A stretch of 64,000 nt of DNA from Nonomuraea harbinensis (GCF_019396385.1 NZ_JAHKRN010000007.1:124001-188000); one strand, 5' to 3'. Numbered from the stretch's first letter, positions 26,517-34,684 are shown. The notes: generated from the sequence alone by a model not told the origin. Numbers and translations are program-made.

Positions 26517-27659
26517 CTAAGAGGGTGTCGCCTCCGGGGCCAACATCCCTTGTAGGCATTCGCGCGAAAGGCGAATCTCGGGAATGTGGTCCCATGCCTT
26601 TGTACGATGAAGGATCTCCCGCGCACGAGAATTGACACGTGCTGAGCTGATAAAGGGAAGTGCTCGTGTGAGAGTACCCATGTATTCAGCCGTAAGACTC
26701 GGTCTGCCTGCGCGAATGGCCGTCTGAGTTTGGCGACCTAGATACTGAGCCTGGAAGAGAGGCGAGTATTGCCCCATTGCTTCGGCGGCTGCATGCAGGA
26801 GGAGATCCGCCTGGTCATACTCTCCTAGTTGGCTTAGACCGATGGCTACATCACCGCCTAAGGCGGCCTCGGCGAACGGGCTCAGGCCGCGCGTGTCCAG
26901 GGCAGTCGCCAGCGCGTCTCTCGCCTCTCGGCTGTGCCCCTTGATACTGATAAGCGCTCGGCCTAGTCGCATGTGAAGACTCGACTCCCTGCTGACCGGA
27001 AGATCCGGGACTCGGAGTCCCCGTTGGGCGTACTGAACAGCACGGGATGGGTCGCCTCGGTAGAGAGCTACACGACTCAAGGCGTCATAGGCACGGGCCT
27101 GCCCCGGGAAATCTTGGGCATGGTGGGCAAGGTCAAGTGCGATAGAGCCTGCGCGCTCAGACTGGGCCAACTTGCCGGCATCGTAGAGAGTGACGCTGAC
27201 CTGGTACATCAAGTCTGAGGCGGTTCCCTGCCACCGTCCACTAAGAGATGCGGTTTTCAGTGCAGCTACATGACGCGTGTGTGCCAGGGCGCGGGGTGCG
27301 AGAGGCAGTCCGCCAAGTTCGTACCGTCCCCGCGCCAGGCTGTCAGTCAGCGTTCGAACATAGTCAGGGTCCAGATAAGGATCTGAGCTTACGGCAGAAG
27401 GCACGAACACCACTGATGCGGCGGCTGCAAGGAAATCCCTGCGCTCCACGGGTTCCTCCACGGATGGCGAGAGACGGACCTCCCAGCCAACTCGCGAGAG
27501 AAGCTCTTGTGCTCTGGCCACCCCTGTATCGGCGACGCCTCGGCAGATCTTTGAGATCCAGGCTTGCGATACCCCCAAGTGCTTAGCGAGCTGCGTCTGA
27601 GTCCAGCCGCGCTGCTCCATGATCACTTTGAGGGCTTCGGGGAGAGTCCGGACTTCCAC
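26517..27659 (-). CDS. XRE-family regulator with TPR-like C-terminal domain
   Basis: 380 aa. The N-terminal Cro/C1 helix-turn-helix is 'MEQRGWTQTQLAKHLGVSQA' with 'WISKICRGV'. After residue 75 a helical repeat domain follows ('LAHTRHVAALKTASLSGRWQ', 'ARAYDALSRVALYRGDPSRA', 'AIGLSQLGEYDQADLLLHAA'). This is the layout of large Streptomyces-type XRE/TPR regulators that sense peptides or proteins. GC content looks lower than in flanking genes. It diverges from the methyltransferase gene; the palindrome at 27704 lies between them. It may control the element's maintenance or transfer state. Confidence 0.85.
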   Translation of the reverse strand: MEVRTLPEALKVIMEQRGWTQTQLAKHLGVSQAWISKICRGVADTGVARAQELLSRVGWEVRLSPSVEEPVERRDFLAAAASVVFVPSAVSSDPYLDPDYVRTLTDSLARGRYELGGLPLAPRALAHTRHVAALKTASLSGRWQGTASDLMYQVSVTLYDAGKLAQSERAGSIALDLAHHAQDFPGQARAYDALSRVALYRGDPSRAVQYAQRGLRVPDLPVSRESSLHMRLGRALISIKGHSREARDALATALDTRGLSPFAEAALGGDVAIGLSQLGEYDQADLLLHAAAEAMGQYSPLFQAQYLGRQTQTAIRAGRPSLTAEYMGTLTRALPFISSARVNSRAREILHRTKAWDHIPEIRLSRECLQGMLAPEATPS

Positions 27660-27703
27660 TAGCTGAGCGTATAGCGGAGAGGCATTGAGTCCGTAGTGTC
27701 TTT

Positions 27704-27716
27704 TTCCTCAGAGGAA
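27704..27716. promoter_or_regulatory. palindrome in the XRE/methyltransferase divergent region
   Basis: TTCCTCAGAGGAA, 6-bp perfect arms around one base, 45 bp upstream of the XRE start. A possible autoregulatory operator; no second copy was noticed nearby. Confidence 0.4.
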
Positions 27717-27990
27717 TACCCCTCCTGGCCCACTGGAAACAGTCGGGGGAACATGGCTGCCCCAGTGAGAAACGTCGCATCGACAGAGCGTGGTGGGGCA
27801 CCCGCGCGTGGAGGTCACAGTGGGATCAGCCAGCACAGCAGGCGGAGAGCAGCGGAGTGGCGCAAAGAATCCTGCGCAAAGGGCGGACTCCGGGCATCCC
27901 ACATCGGAAGGGGTGCGGGAAGGAAAGATAGACGCCGATCTTCTGGGGAATCGTCGGCCGGTGGTTGCGAGGGGTTATGAGTCGGGGCCG

Positions 27991-28779
27991 ATGCCGCTTG
28001 CGCCGACGGATTGGGTGCGGCCGAATGTGGCGCGGATGTACGACTTCTTCCTCGGCGGTAAGGACTACGGCGAGGCGGATCGGGTGGCGGCGGCCAAGGC
28101 GCTGGAGCTGAACCCGGACGTGCGGCTGATCGCGCGGGCGAACCGTGCGTTCCTCGGGCGGGCGGTGCGGTATCTGGCTGAGCGGGGGGTGCGTCAGTTC
28201 CTCGACATCGGCACGGGGTTGCCGTCGATGGGCAACGTTCATGAGGTGGCGCAGTCGGTGCATGCGGATGCGCGGACGGTGTATGTGGACAACGATCGGG
28301 TGGTGCTGTCGCATGGGCGGGCTTTGCTGGCCACCGATGATCAGACGGTGATGCTGGATGCGGATCTGCGTGACCCGGGCTGGATCTTGACTCGGGCGTC
28401 TGACCTGCTGGATTTCGATCGGCCGGTGGCGGTGCTGCTGGTGGCGATCCTGCATTTCGTGCCGGATGAGGACGGGCCGGGTGAGATCGTCGGGGACCTG
28501 ATGCGGTTCCTGGTGCCGGGCAGTCATCTGGTGATCTCGCATGTGCTGGAGACAGAGCGGACGGTCGCGGCGACTGCGGCCTATCAGCGGGCGTCTGCCC
28601 GGGTGGTGTTGCGCGGTGAGGAGCGGATCGGGGCGTGGTTCACCGATGCGGGTACTGAACTGGTCGCGCCGGGTCTGGTGCGGGTGCCGTTGTGGCGTCC
28701 GGAGATGGATGACGGCCTGGCGCGCGATGACGCCTCCCGGGTCGATGTGGCAGGCGGGGTCGGAAGGAAAGAGCGGTGA
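27991..28779 (+). CDS. SAM-dependent methyltransferase, DUF574 family
   Basis: 262 aa from ATG 27991. The frame is open back to GTG 27790, but that stretch is hydrophilic and not family-like. DUF574 proteins begin near 'VRPNVARMYDFFLGGKDYGE', as here. SAM-binding motif I is 'FLDIGTGLPS', followed by 'VYVDNDRVVLSHGRALL', 'DADLRDP' and 'VAILHFVPD'. The family is very abundant in actinomycetes, often encoded near XRE or DUF397 genes, and its substrate is unknown. GTGA-coupled to the next gene. On this element it is cargo rather than a transfer function. Confidence 0.87.
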   Translation: MPLAPTDWVRPNVARMYDFFLGGKDYGEADRVAAAKALELNPDVRLIARANRAFLGRAVRYLAERGVRQFLDIGTGLPSMGNVHEVAQSVHADARTVYVDNDRVVLSHGRALLATDDQTVMLDADLRDPGWILTRASDLLDFDRPVAVLLVAILHFVPDEDGPGEIVGDLMRFLVPGSHLVISHVLETERTVAATAAYQRASARVVLRGEERIGAWFTDAGTELVAPGLVRVPLWRPEMDDGLARDDASRVDVAGGVGRKER

Positions 28780-29117
28780 ACGGGCCGGGTGGGGCGAGTC
28801 CGGCGGGGCGGCTGGCGCGGGAGCTGGCTGATCATCTGGCCCGGCGTGGGGTGGAGTCGCGGGTGTCGGAGTGCGAGGGGATCGCGCTGGTGGGCCTCGC
28901 GGTGGTGGGCCTGAACGTGTGGTGTGAGTTCGGCGGGGCGGAGTGGCGGTTCCGGTGGTCGCTGGACGCTCCTACGGAGCCGGGGCGGTGGCGTTACACC
29001 TGCTGCCCTGCCTCGTGTATGGAGACGGCGGCGCGGCGGATCGCGGGGCTGTTCCAGGAGCGGCGCGAAGCGATGTCCGGGCCGGTCACCGCGCGGGCTG
29101 GGAGGGCTGCGCGGTGA
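28776..29117 (+). CDS. small hypothetical protein of the element
   Basis: 113 aa from GTG 28776 (overlaps the preceding stop). It reads 'RLARELADHLARRGVESRVS', 'GLAVVGLNVWCEFGG', 'WRFRWSLDAPTEPGRWRYTC' and 'METAARRIAGLFQERRE'. The pattern (short helix, central hydrophobic strand, Trp-rich strand, C-terminal helix) resembles small actinomycete plasmid/AICE proteins. No motif allows a function. Translationally coupled on both sides. Confidence 0.65.
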   Translation: MNGPGGASPAGRLARELADHLARRGVESRVSECEGIALVGLAVVGLNVWCEFGGAEWRFRWSLDAPTEPGRWRYTCCPASCMETAARRIAGLFQERREAMSGPVTARAGRAAR

Positions 29118-29416
29118 GGGACGCGAGCAACAACACGAGGAACGACACCAGTCACACGGCGGCGTCGGGGGCGCGGGTCAGCCCAGAGGAACAGGCTCAG
29201 ACACAAAAGCTTGAGAGCGAGTTCGGCGGGCGATGGCGAGTGTTCCGGGGCGTGTGCGAGTGGTATGTGGTTCGCCGCTGCGGACGCCCGTGTCCCCGGC
29301 CTGAGGTGCACGGCTCGCGGCATATCGGGCGGGCGGCGACTTTGGACAAACTCGCGGTGCTGCTCGCGGAGCTGGACAGCCTAGATCAGGCGCAAGGGTC
29401 CGGCCAGGTGCGCTGA
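29114..29416 (+). CDS. small hypothetical protein of the element
   Basis: 100 aa from GTG 29114 (GTGA overlap with the preceding gene). An acidic, Thr/Asn-rich N-terminus precedes 'LESEFGGRWRVFRGVCEWYV' and 'RAATLDKLAVLLAELDSLDQ'. The WRVFRG/WYV core plus C-terminal helix is the usual partner of the upstream type of small protein in actinomycete clusters. Function unknown. The 29417-29742 interval shows no supported gene. Confidence 0.6.
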   Translation: MRDASNNTRNDTSHTAASGARVSPEEQAQTQKLESEFGGRWRVFRGVCEWYVVRRCGRPCPRPEVHGSRHIGRAATLDKLAVLLAELDSLDQAQGSGQVR

Positions 29417-29742
29417 AGCAAAAGCTCGGTACGGCAGTGACTTCACCTGAGCCGGGGTCTGGAGCACGCTCCGGTGAGGGTGTCGGAAGGTCGCTGCCGT
29501 GCCGTTATGCGGGCCGCGTGGGCGGCCCGTGTCCCGTTCCCCGGTGGTCGCCGAGCGGCCCGTGGGCGGTAGTCGGGAGCGGCCGGGTCTGGTCCTGGTC
29601 GCTCTGGGCTGTCATGGCTGACCCCCAAGCTCGCGGGCCGGTGGTTGCCTGCTGGAGGTTGGCCGCCGGGGAACGGGAGTCCCCGCCTGGGAAGGGCGGG
29701 GCAGGTCTATAGGCCGTGGGGATCGGGAAGGAGGTGCCGGGC

Positions 29743-30039
29743 TTGAGCGGCGGTGAGGACAAGAGCAGGCGCGAGGAGATCTTGGAGTGTCTGACGGAGT
29801 TCCCGGACGGGGCGACGGTGGATGAGGTGAGCACGTTCTTCGATCACGCTCGCACGCTGGATTACTTCCGGTACCGGTTGAACAGGCTGGCCAAAGAGGG
29901 CGTCGTGGTGAAGATCGCGCCGACGCAGCGCAAGGCGTTCCAAGGTGACTATGAGCGTGGGCTGGTACGGCGGGTTAAGTATCGGCTGGCCGCTGCGGCG
30001 TCCGGCGCGCCAGACGGAGCCTGCGACATCGCGCGCTGA
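29743..30039 (+). CDS. small winged-helix-like protein
   Basis: 98 aa from TTG 29743, chosen because AAGGAGG sits 8 nt upstream; GTG 29716 or 29734 are longer options. 'REEILECLTEFPDGATVDEV' and 'ARTLDYFRYRLNRLAKEGVV' resemble the helical start and recognition helix of a winged-helix domain, followed by a basic strand. It may bind DNA as an element regulator. No named family recognised. Confidence 0.6.
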   Translation: MSGGEDKSRREEILECLTEFPDGATVDEVSTFFDHARTLDYFRYRLNRLAKEGVVVKIAPTQRKAFQGDYERGLVRRVKYRLAAAASGAPDGACDIAR

Positions 30040-30151
30040 TCGGCAGCGTTGAAGAGACTTCGCGGCTGGCCGCTGTTGCCCCTGGGCGGCTGGTCCTTCC
30101 CCTCTGGCGTGGCCCGTTACGGGACACGGGCGGTTCGGTACGCCGGAGAAG

Positions 30152-30203
30152 GTGGCCCCTCGCGAGACCGCTCATCCGGGCAGACGGTCTCGCGGGGGGC
30201 CAC
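30152..30203. terminator. long hairpin, probable terminator
   Basis: A 19-bp stem (30152-30170 with 30185-30203) with a single G-U position and 14-nt loop. It follows the winged-helix gene by about 110 nt. The remaining 30040-30651 interval holds no convincing gene, only GC-rich sequence. Confidence 0.65.
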
Positions 30204-30651
30204 GTCGCGTTGAGACGGGAGCATACGGCGCAATCGGTAGGGCGGTCGGGGCGTCGGCGGGTTCCGGGTCGGTTCGGCGGTTCCGGCTAGGGGCGGGCCT
30301 GCCGGGCGGCGAGGGCGAGCACGGCGCCCTTGGGCGCCGCGCGCAGTCCCGATGACGATCCGGCCGGCGCGTCCCGTTGCCGGGGCCGCCTAGGACCTGT
30401 ACCGGCTGCGCTGTCGGCGCGTACACACCGCAATCAAGATCGTGTCCGCGGGGGGTTCCCGTCCGGCTTGCCGGGCGGGCTTGATCTATGTAGGGAAACT
30501 CATCACACGGCGGCTCCCGGCATCAGACGCGCGGTTCCGGGCCGATAAGCGCGGGTGGCGCGGTAGCCGGTGGCTAGTGGAGTCCTTGGAGGTGACGAGC
30601 GTAGTGTGAGAGTGAGGTGTATAAGTCGTCTGTCCGGTTTGGTGATTGGTT

Positions 30652-30960
30652 ATGGCTCTCTCCACGCACATGACGCAGCATCAGAATCTTCTCATCGTGG
30701 CCTTGGAAGGCGAGTTGGAGTTCTCCACGGCCCCAAGCCTGGTGGCGGCTGTGGACGCCGTTCTGCCGGTGGAGTCACCCAGTGTGGTCGTGGATACGGC
30801 TGGGGTGACCTTCTGCGATTCGCATGGGCTGGAGGCGCTGCTAGAGGTGCAGCGCATGGTTTCCCGGGCGGGCGGCAGCATGGAACTGGTTCATGTGAAC
30901 GGCAGGCTCCGCCGTCTCCTGCGCCTGTCGGGGCTGGATCGCGCATTCGTGATTGCCTAG
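30652..30960 (+). CDS. STAS-domain anti-sigma factor antagonist-like protein
   Basis: 102 aa from ATG 30652. STAS fold: 'NLLIVALEGELEFSTAPSLV', 'SPSVVVDTAGVTFCDSHGLE' with the phosphorylatable Ser57 in D-S-x-G-L, then 'VNGRLRRLLRLSGLDRAF'. Such proteins (SpoIIAA, RsbV, BldG types) bind serine-kinase anti-sigma factors and release a sigma factor when unphosphorylated. No cognate kinase or sigma gene is on the element, so it would have to act on host partners. Confidence 0.88.
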   Translation: MALSTHMTQHQNLLIVALEGELEFSTAPSLVAAVDAVLPVESPSVVVDTAGVTFCDSHGLEALLEVQRMVSRAGGSMELVHVNGRLRRLLRLSGLDRAFVIA

Positions 30961-30998
30961 CGGAGTCCTGTGCCGGGCATGGGTTCGCGAGTCTGCTG

Positions 30999-31358
30999 TG
31001 CGCTGTCTGGCCCCTGCGGGCGGAGCCAGACAGCGCGTGCGGGGTAGGCCCCCTCCGGTCCTGTCCCACCCCTCCGTCATATCAGTGACAGAGTGAACAC
31101 ACAACGTGAACGGCCGATGTGGTCGGGATTGACAGGCCCATGGGTGCTGCCTGACCCCGTGAGCGAAGCGCGCGGGCCAGACAGCACCGGTGCGGGAATA
31201 GCGTTCCCCTGGGCCGCTCCCGCCCCCCCGTCCTATCAGTGACGGCTTGGCTATGTGGATGATCAGCGGGCTTGGGCGATTCCGGGCATACGGGCGGGGT
31301 CCGCCGTTTGGAAGGTGCTGCCCGGCTCGCCGCACCGGGGATAGAGCCGGACAGCACC
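30999..31358 (+). repeat. three dispersed hairpin repeats upstream of the transfer operon
   Basis: Three related stem-loops: 31000-31036, 31143-31188 and 31314-31358. Their right arms read GCC[AG]GACAGC, extended by ACCGG in the last two, and their left arms are the complement. Repeats 1 and 2 are followed about 40-50 nt later by TATCAGTGAC, and repeat 3 by a weaker CTACGTGAC. The 30961-31575 interval has no supported gene. Iterated elements here could be an origin, regulatory RNAs or tandem attenuators. Confidence 0.72.
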
Positions 31359-31575
31359 GGCGCGGCAAGGGCACCTCAGCCTCCACCGCCCGAACATCAC
31401 ACTACGTGACAGGCATGCTGCGGAATGCAACCGGGTGGCCAATAGCGGGCACAGCGATGCCGCTCCCGCATGCGCGGCCATGCGACGTGATCGAACTCAG
31501 CCCGCGAACATGCCCTTAACATGCGAGGCGCGACAGTGCACGCCTGCATGCCGGACGGGCATCGCGTTGAACGAT

Positions 31576-31591
31576 TCGAACATATGTTCGA
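31576..31591. promoter_or_regulatory. perfect LexA (SOS) box upstream of the transfer operon
   Basis: TCGAACATATGTTCGA is a perfect 16-bp palindrome. It matches the actinobacterial LexA consensus TCGAAC-N4-GTTCGA known from mycobacteria at all 12 defined positions. It sits 58 bp upstream of the SCO3933-like gene that begins the transfer operon. Confidence 0.78.
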
Positions 31592-31649
31592 GTACTGCTT
31601 GCCAGTGTGGGTGTGTCAGCGGGACACACCCCTGAAGGGAGGCAGACGG

Positions 31650-32117
31650 ATGCGCTTTCCGATCGACGCAGGGCGGTTGGCCTTCACGGTAACCGCGCCA
31701 CCGAATGCGGCCAAGGACTTCACGACCAAGAAAGCGAAGGTCACCGACGACGGCCAGCCGATCATGGTCGTGACGCTGCTGGCCATGGACGGGGCCGACT
31801 CGGCAAAGATCAAGTTCAACCTGCCGGGCGAGCAGAGTCACCTGGTGCCGGGCCTGCCGGTGCGGGTGGAAGGGCTGTGCTTCAACACGGCCAAAGAGGG
31901 CGAGGTCCGATGGTGGAGCGCTGCCGCCGTGACCGGCGTGCACGCCTCGGCCGCCGCGAACGCGGCCCCCTCGCGTCCGGCGTCGATGGCGGGTGAGGGC
32001 GCGGCCGGTGGCACGCGACGTACCCCGCACGCCTCGGCCCCGTCCGCTTCGGCCTCGTCCGCTTCGGCACGGCATGGCGGTAGCCCGATGGCCACCGGTG
32101 GCGAGAGCACGTCATGA
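31650..32117 (+). CDS. SCO3933-family regulatory protein of the element
   Basis: 155 aa from ATG 31650 (RBS GAAGGGAGG). It begins 'MRFPIDAGRLAFTVTAPPNA' and contains 'KVTDDGQPIMVVTLLAMDG', 'GLPVRVEGLCFNTAKEGEVR' and an Ala/Ser-rich tail. This is the pattern of SCO3933 family proteins, found directly upstream of the translocase gene in pSAM2-like elements. Precise role in the family is unclear (regulation of transfer is assumed). ATGA overlap with the next gene. The SOS box lies just upstream. Confidence 0.8.
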   Translation: MRFPIDAGRLAFTVTAPPNAAKDFTTKKAKVTDDGQPIMVVTLLAMDGADSAKIKFNLPGEQSHLVPGLPVRVEGLCFNTAKEGEVRWWSAAAVTGVHASAAANAAPSRPASMAGEGAAGGTRRTPHASAPSASASSASARHGGSPMATGGESTS

Positions 32118-32887
32118 GCGGGATCGGGGGTCCGCAGGTTCCCGGGCGGCCGTCCGGGCTGCCGCCGATGGTGGAGATGCCCGCCGCGCCGATCCGTGCG
32201 CAGAGCACGGCGGCGTCACGGCTGACCATGTACGTGCTGCGGCCGATGTGGCTCCTGCGGCGGGAGCTGGGCCTGATCACGGCCACGGGGCTACTGCTGG
32301 GCGGCGGCTGGTCGCTGGGCGGCTGGCCGGTGCTGGCGGGCCTGGCGGTCTGGCTGGTCGCGATGTTCGGCGGGGTCCCGGCTGTGCGCGGCTGGCTGCT
32401 GCACCTGCTGTGGTACTCGCGGGTGATCCGCCGCTGGGACCGGGCGGCCCGCTTCGCCGGGCTGGCCACCTACAACGACCGCATCCCGCGCGTGATGCGG
32501 GCGGAGCGGACGGCGGCCGGGGAACGGCTGCGGGTGCGGCTGCCCAAGGGCAGCGCGGCGTGTGAGGTGGACGATCGCGCGCCGTGGCTGGCCTCGTCGC
32601 TGGCCGCCTCCGGCGTGGTGGTGACGGCCGATGAGGTCAACGCCCGGTACGCGCTGGTGGAGGTGATCCGGCGTGACCCGTTCGCCGCGCTGGGGTCGCT
32701 GGTATGGCCGTGGGCCGGTGCGCCGGACGCGGGCTGGATGTCCTGCGCCTGGGAGCCCATCCCGGTCGGCGTGGCCGAGAACGGGGAACTGGTCACGGTC
32801 GCTCTGCTGAGCGGCTCCGGTGACGGGCCGCCCGAACTGGAGAAGCCGGACGGGCTGGAGGAGCTGGACGGGGGGCGGCGGCGATGA
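32114..32887 (+). CDS. N-terminal half of a split Tra/FtsK-type translocase (membrane protein)
   Basis: 257 aa. A short cytoplasmic leader is followed by two membrane helices ('LGLITATGLLLGGGWSLGG', 'PVLAGLAVWLVAMFGG'), then a soluble domain ('YNDRIPRVMRAERTAAGERL', 'DDRAPWLASSLAASGVVVTA', 'YALVEVIRRDPFAAL'). In most AICEs this membrane-plus-pilot region is continuous with the FtsK/SpoIIIE motor. Here it ends at a stop and the ATPase begins at an overlapping ATG (32884). Together they give 492 aa. The junction is clean, so two stoichiometrically coupled subunits are likely. Confidence 0.78.
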   Translation: MSGIGGPQVPGRPSGLPPMVEMPAAPIRAQSTAASRLTMYVLRPMWLLRRELGLITATGLLLGGGWSLGGWPVLAGLAVWLVAMFGGVPAVRGWLLHLLWYSRVIRRWDRAARFAGLATYNDRIPRVMRAERTAAGERLRVRLPKGSAACEVDDRAPWLASSLAASGVVVTADEVNARYALVEVIRRDPFAALGSLVWPWAGAPDAGWMSCAWEPIPVGVAENGELVTVALLSGSGDGPPELEKPDGLEELDGGRRR

Positions 32888-33591
32888 GCGTGCATCTGCT
32901 GATCGGCGGCGCTCCGGAAGCGGGCAAGTCGGTGGCGCTGCACAGTGTGGTGGCCGGGCTGATGCTCGACCCGGGCACGGACGCGGTGATGATCGACGGC
33001 AAGGCGGGCGTGGAACTGGCCGTGTGGGAGAAGGTCGCGCACGGCGGCATCCGGTGCGAGATCGACAGCGCCACGGCGGGCCTGGAGTGGGCGTGCAAGC
33101 GGATGGATGAGCGGTACGCGCTGCTGTCGGCGTCCGGGGTGCGGAAGATCACGCCGGGTATGGGGCATGGTCCGCTGCTGGTCGTGGTCGATGAGCTGGC
33201 CGCGTTCACGCTGCACCCGGACAAGAAGAAGCGGGCGGCGTTCCTGGAAGGGCTGCATGATCTGGGCGCGCGGGGGCGCGCGGCGGCGGTGCGGCTGATC
33301 GCGGCCACGCAGAAGCCGGGCAGTGAGGTCATCCCGACCTACATCCGGGATCTGTTCGATACCCGGTGGGCGCTGCGCTGCTCGACGCGGGACGCCTCGG
33401 ACACGGTGCTGGGCGCGGGCTGGGCGGCGCGGGGCGTGGACGCCTCCACGATCGGCCTGGGTGCGGCGGGGGTCGGTTACCTCCTGGCCGGGCCTGCCGG
33501 CCCGACCAAGATCAAGGGGTTTTACCTGAGTGACGCGGACCTGGCGCGGCTGGCGGCGTATGCGGCTGAGCTGCGGCGTCCGGGCTACTAG
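32884..33591 (+). CDS. FtsK/SpoIIIE-type DNA translocase ATPase (conjugal transfer)
   Basis: 235 aa from ATG 32884 (overlaps preceding stop). Walker A 'GGAPEAGKSV' (residues 8-17, Lys15), Walker B 'LLVVVDEL' (Asp103, Glu104), then 'RGRAAAVRLIAATQKPGSEV' and 'RDLFDTRWALRCSTRDASDT', all FtsK/SpoIIIE landmarks. The RecA-like motor of TraB-type proteins pumps double-stranded DNA between mycelial cells in actinomycete conjugation. A gamma/winged-helix clt-binding domain is not evident at the C-terminus. Confidence 0.88.
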   Translation: MSVHLLIGGAPEAGKSVALHSVVAGLMLDPGTDAVMIDGKAGVELAVWEKVAHGGIRCEIDSATAGLEWACKRMDERYALLSASGVRKITPGMGHGPLLVVVDELAAFTLHPDKKKRAAFLEGLHDLGARGRAAAVRLIAATQKPGSEVIPTYIRDLFDTRWALRCSTRDASDTVLGAGWAARGVDASTIGLGAAGVGYLLAGPAGPTKIKGFYLSDADLARLAAYAAELRRPGY

Positions 33592-33720
33592 GGGGAACGC
33601 GGCAGGTCCGGGGATCGCATGCGATCACGCGCGACCTGTGCACGACAGCGGGCATCCGGCCCGCTGATCGGCGGGGGCCGACCGGCACCCTGTCACCACC
33701 TACTCCACAGGGAGAAGATC

Positions 33721-34143
33721 ATGTCGAAGTTCAAGCCGTCCACCCTGTTCGCCTCCGCGATCATCGCCGCCGGGCTGGCCGTCAGCGCGGTCGCGCTGCC
33801 CGCCACCGCGCACACCGGTACGCAGACCAGCACGGCCAGCACGGCCAGCACGGCCAGCAAGGCGCGGAAGGCGGCGTGCCGGAAGATCGTCATCACCGGG
33901 GTCCGCGTCGGCGTGCGGGAGTTCGCTTTCACGAACGCGGATGTGCTGCGGGTCCGCGACACCGGTAGGACCCTGACGTCGTGCGGGGTGCTGCGGGGCA
34001 ACGGCTCGAACGGTTACGCCGACAAGTGCGGTCGCAGCGGCCGTAACTGGTACCTGGTCAAGATCCCCGCGACGCGTAATTGGCTCGGGCAGAGCCTCAC
34101 GCAGGGGTACGTACCCGCCACATGCGCGCGGGTCGCGGGCTGA
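33721..34143 (+). CDS. secreted small protein with SH3-like C-terminal part
   Basis: 140 aa from ATG 33721 (GGAG RBS). Signal peptide: 'MSKFKPSTLFASAIIAAGLA' and more, with likely cleavage after 'ATAHT' at about residue 33. A short TAS-repeat linker and basic stretch follow, then 'REFAFTNADVLRVRDTGRTL' and 'RNWYLVKI', resembling a bacterial SH3 fold with conserved Cys pairs. It is encoded just after the translocase gene. A cell-envelope role in transfer or exclusion is possible; no direct evidence. Confidence 0.7.
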   Translation: MSKFKPSTLFASAIIAAGLAVSAVALPATAHTGTQTSTASTASTASKARKAACRKIVITGVRVGVREFAFTNADVLRVRDTGRTLTSCGVLRGNGSNGYADKCGRSGRNWYLVKIPATRNWLGQSLTQGYVPATCARVAG

Positions 34144-34284
34144 TCGTCGGGTCGCGGTGACGGCGGCTGACGGGGGGCTGGGAGCCGTCGCGGGGGTCCG
34201 AGAGCCGTCCGGGATCGTCACATCCGTCCCGGGCGGCTTTCCGGAAAGGAAGATTATCGCCTACGGATTGTCACCTAAGCCTTG

Positions 34285-34304
34285 AACCAAGCGATTGCTT
34301 GGTT
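34285..34304. promoter_or_regulatory. 20-bp palindrome upstream of the small gene/rep operon
   Basis: Perfect 8-bp arms AACCAAGC and GCTTGGTT around GATT, in an AT-richer stretch within the 34144-34435 non-coding interval. A likely operator for an element-encoded regulator controlling rep expression. The binding protein is unknown. Confidence 0.55.
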
Positions 34305-34435
34305 GATAAAGGTAGGTATCTGACAGTCTCAACCGGCACAACAGCACAACGGGGGTGCCGCCTCACCCTTGGGAACGTCGCGGGCGCATCGGGCGCTGTG
34401 CGGCACACGCGAACAACGAGAAGGAGGACGAGCGC

Positions 34436-34684
34436 GTGAAGATGTGGGTGGCAGACGAAGAGTTCCAGCCGAGAGAGATCGGAGACGAGCACGCGGCGGA
34501 ACGGTTCATCCGGTGGCTGAGCAAGTGCGGACAGCAACGACTGGAAGACGATCTCCGGGCGTTCGTGCACGCACCGTGGCAGTGCGGCGGGCTCGGAGCG
34601 GCGCTGCTGGACGCGCCGGAGGACCTGGACGCGCTGCGGCGCACGGTCCTGGAGCACTGGGAGCCGGTGAGGGCGGGCCGCTGA
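34436..34684 (+). CDS. small hypothetical protein upstream of rep
   Basis: 82 aa from GTG 34436, with AAGGAGG 8 nt upstream (ATG 34442 is an alternative). Acidic and Trp-rich: 'WVADEEFQPREIGDEHAAER', 'FIRWLSKCGQQRLEDDLRAF' and 'LDALRRTVLEHWEPVRAGR'. No recognised family. Position suggests a replication-control or accessory role. Confidence 0.6.
   Translation: MKMWVADEEFQPREIGDEHAAERFIRWLSKCGQQRLEDDLRAFVHAPWQCGGLGAALLDAPEDLDALRRTVLEHWEPVRAGR

Noticed and set aside
27790..27990. GTG 27790 as start of the DUF574 methyltransferase
   Set aside because: The extra 67 residues are hydrophilic and unlike the family; the conserved N-terminus begins just after ATG 27991.
29437..29712. Possible 91-aa ORF between two small element genes
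   Set aside because: Pro/Trp/Ser-rich translation without domain features, no RBS, and equally long frames on the other strand.
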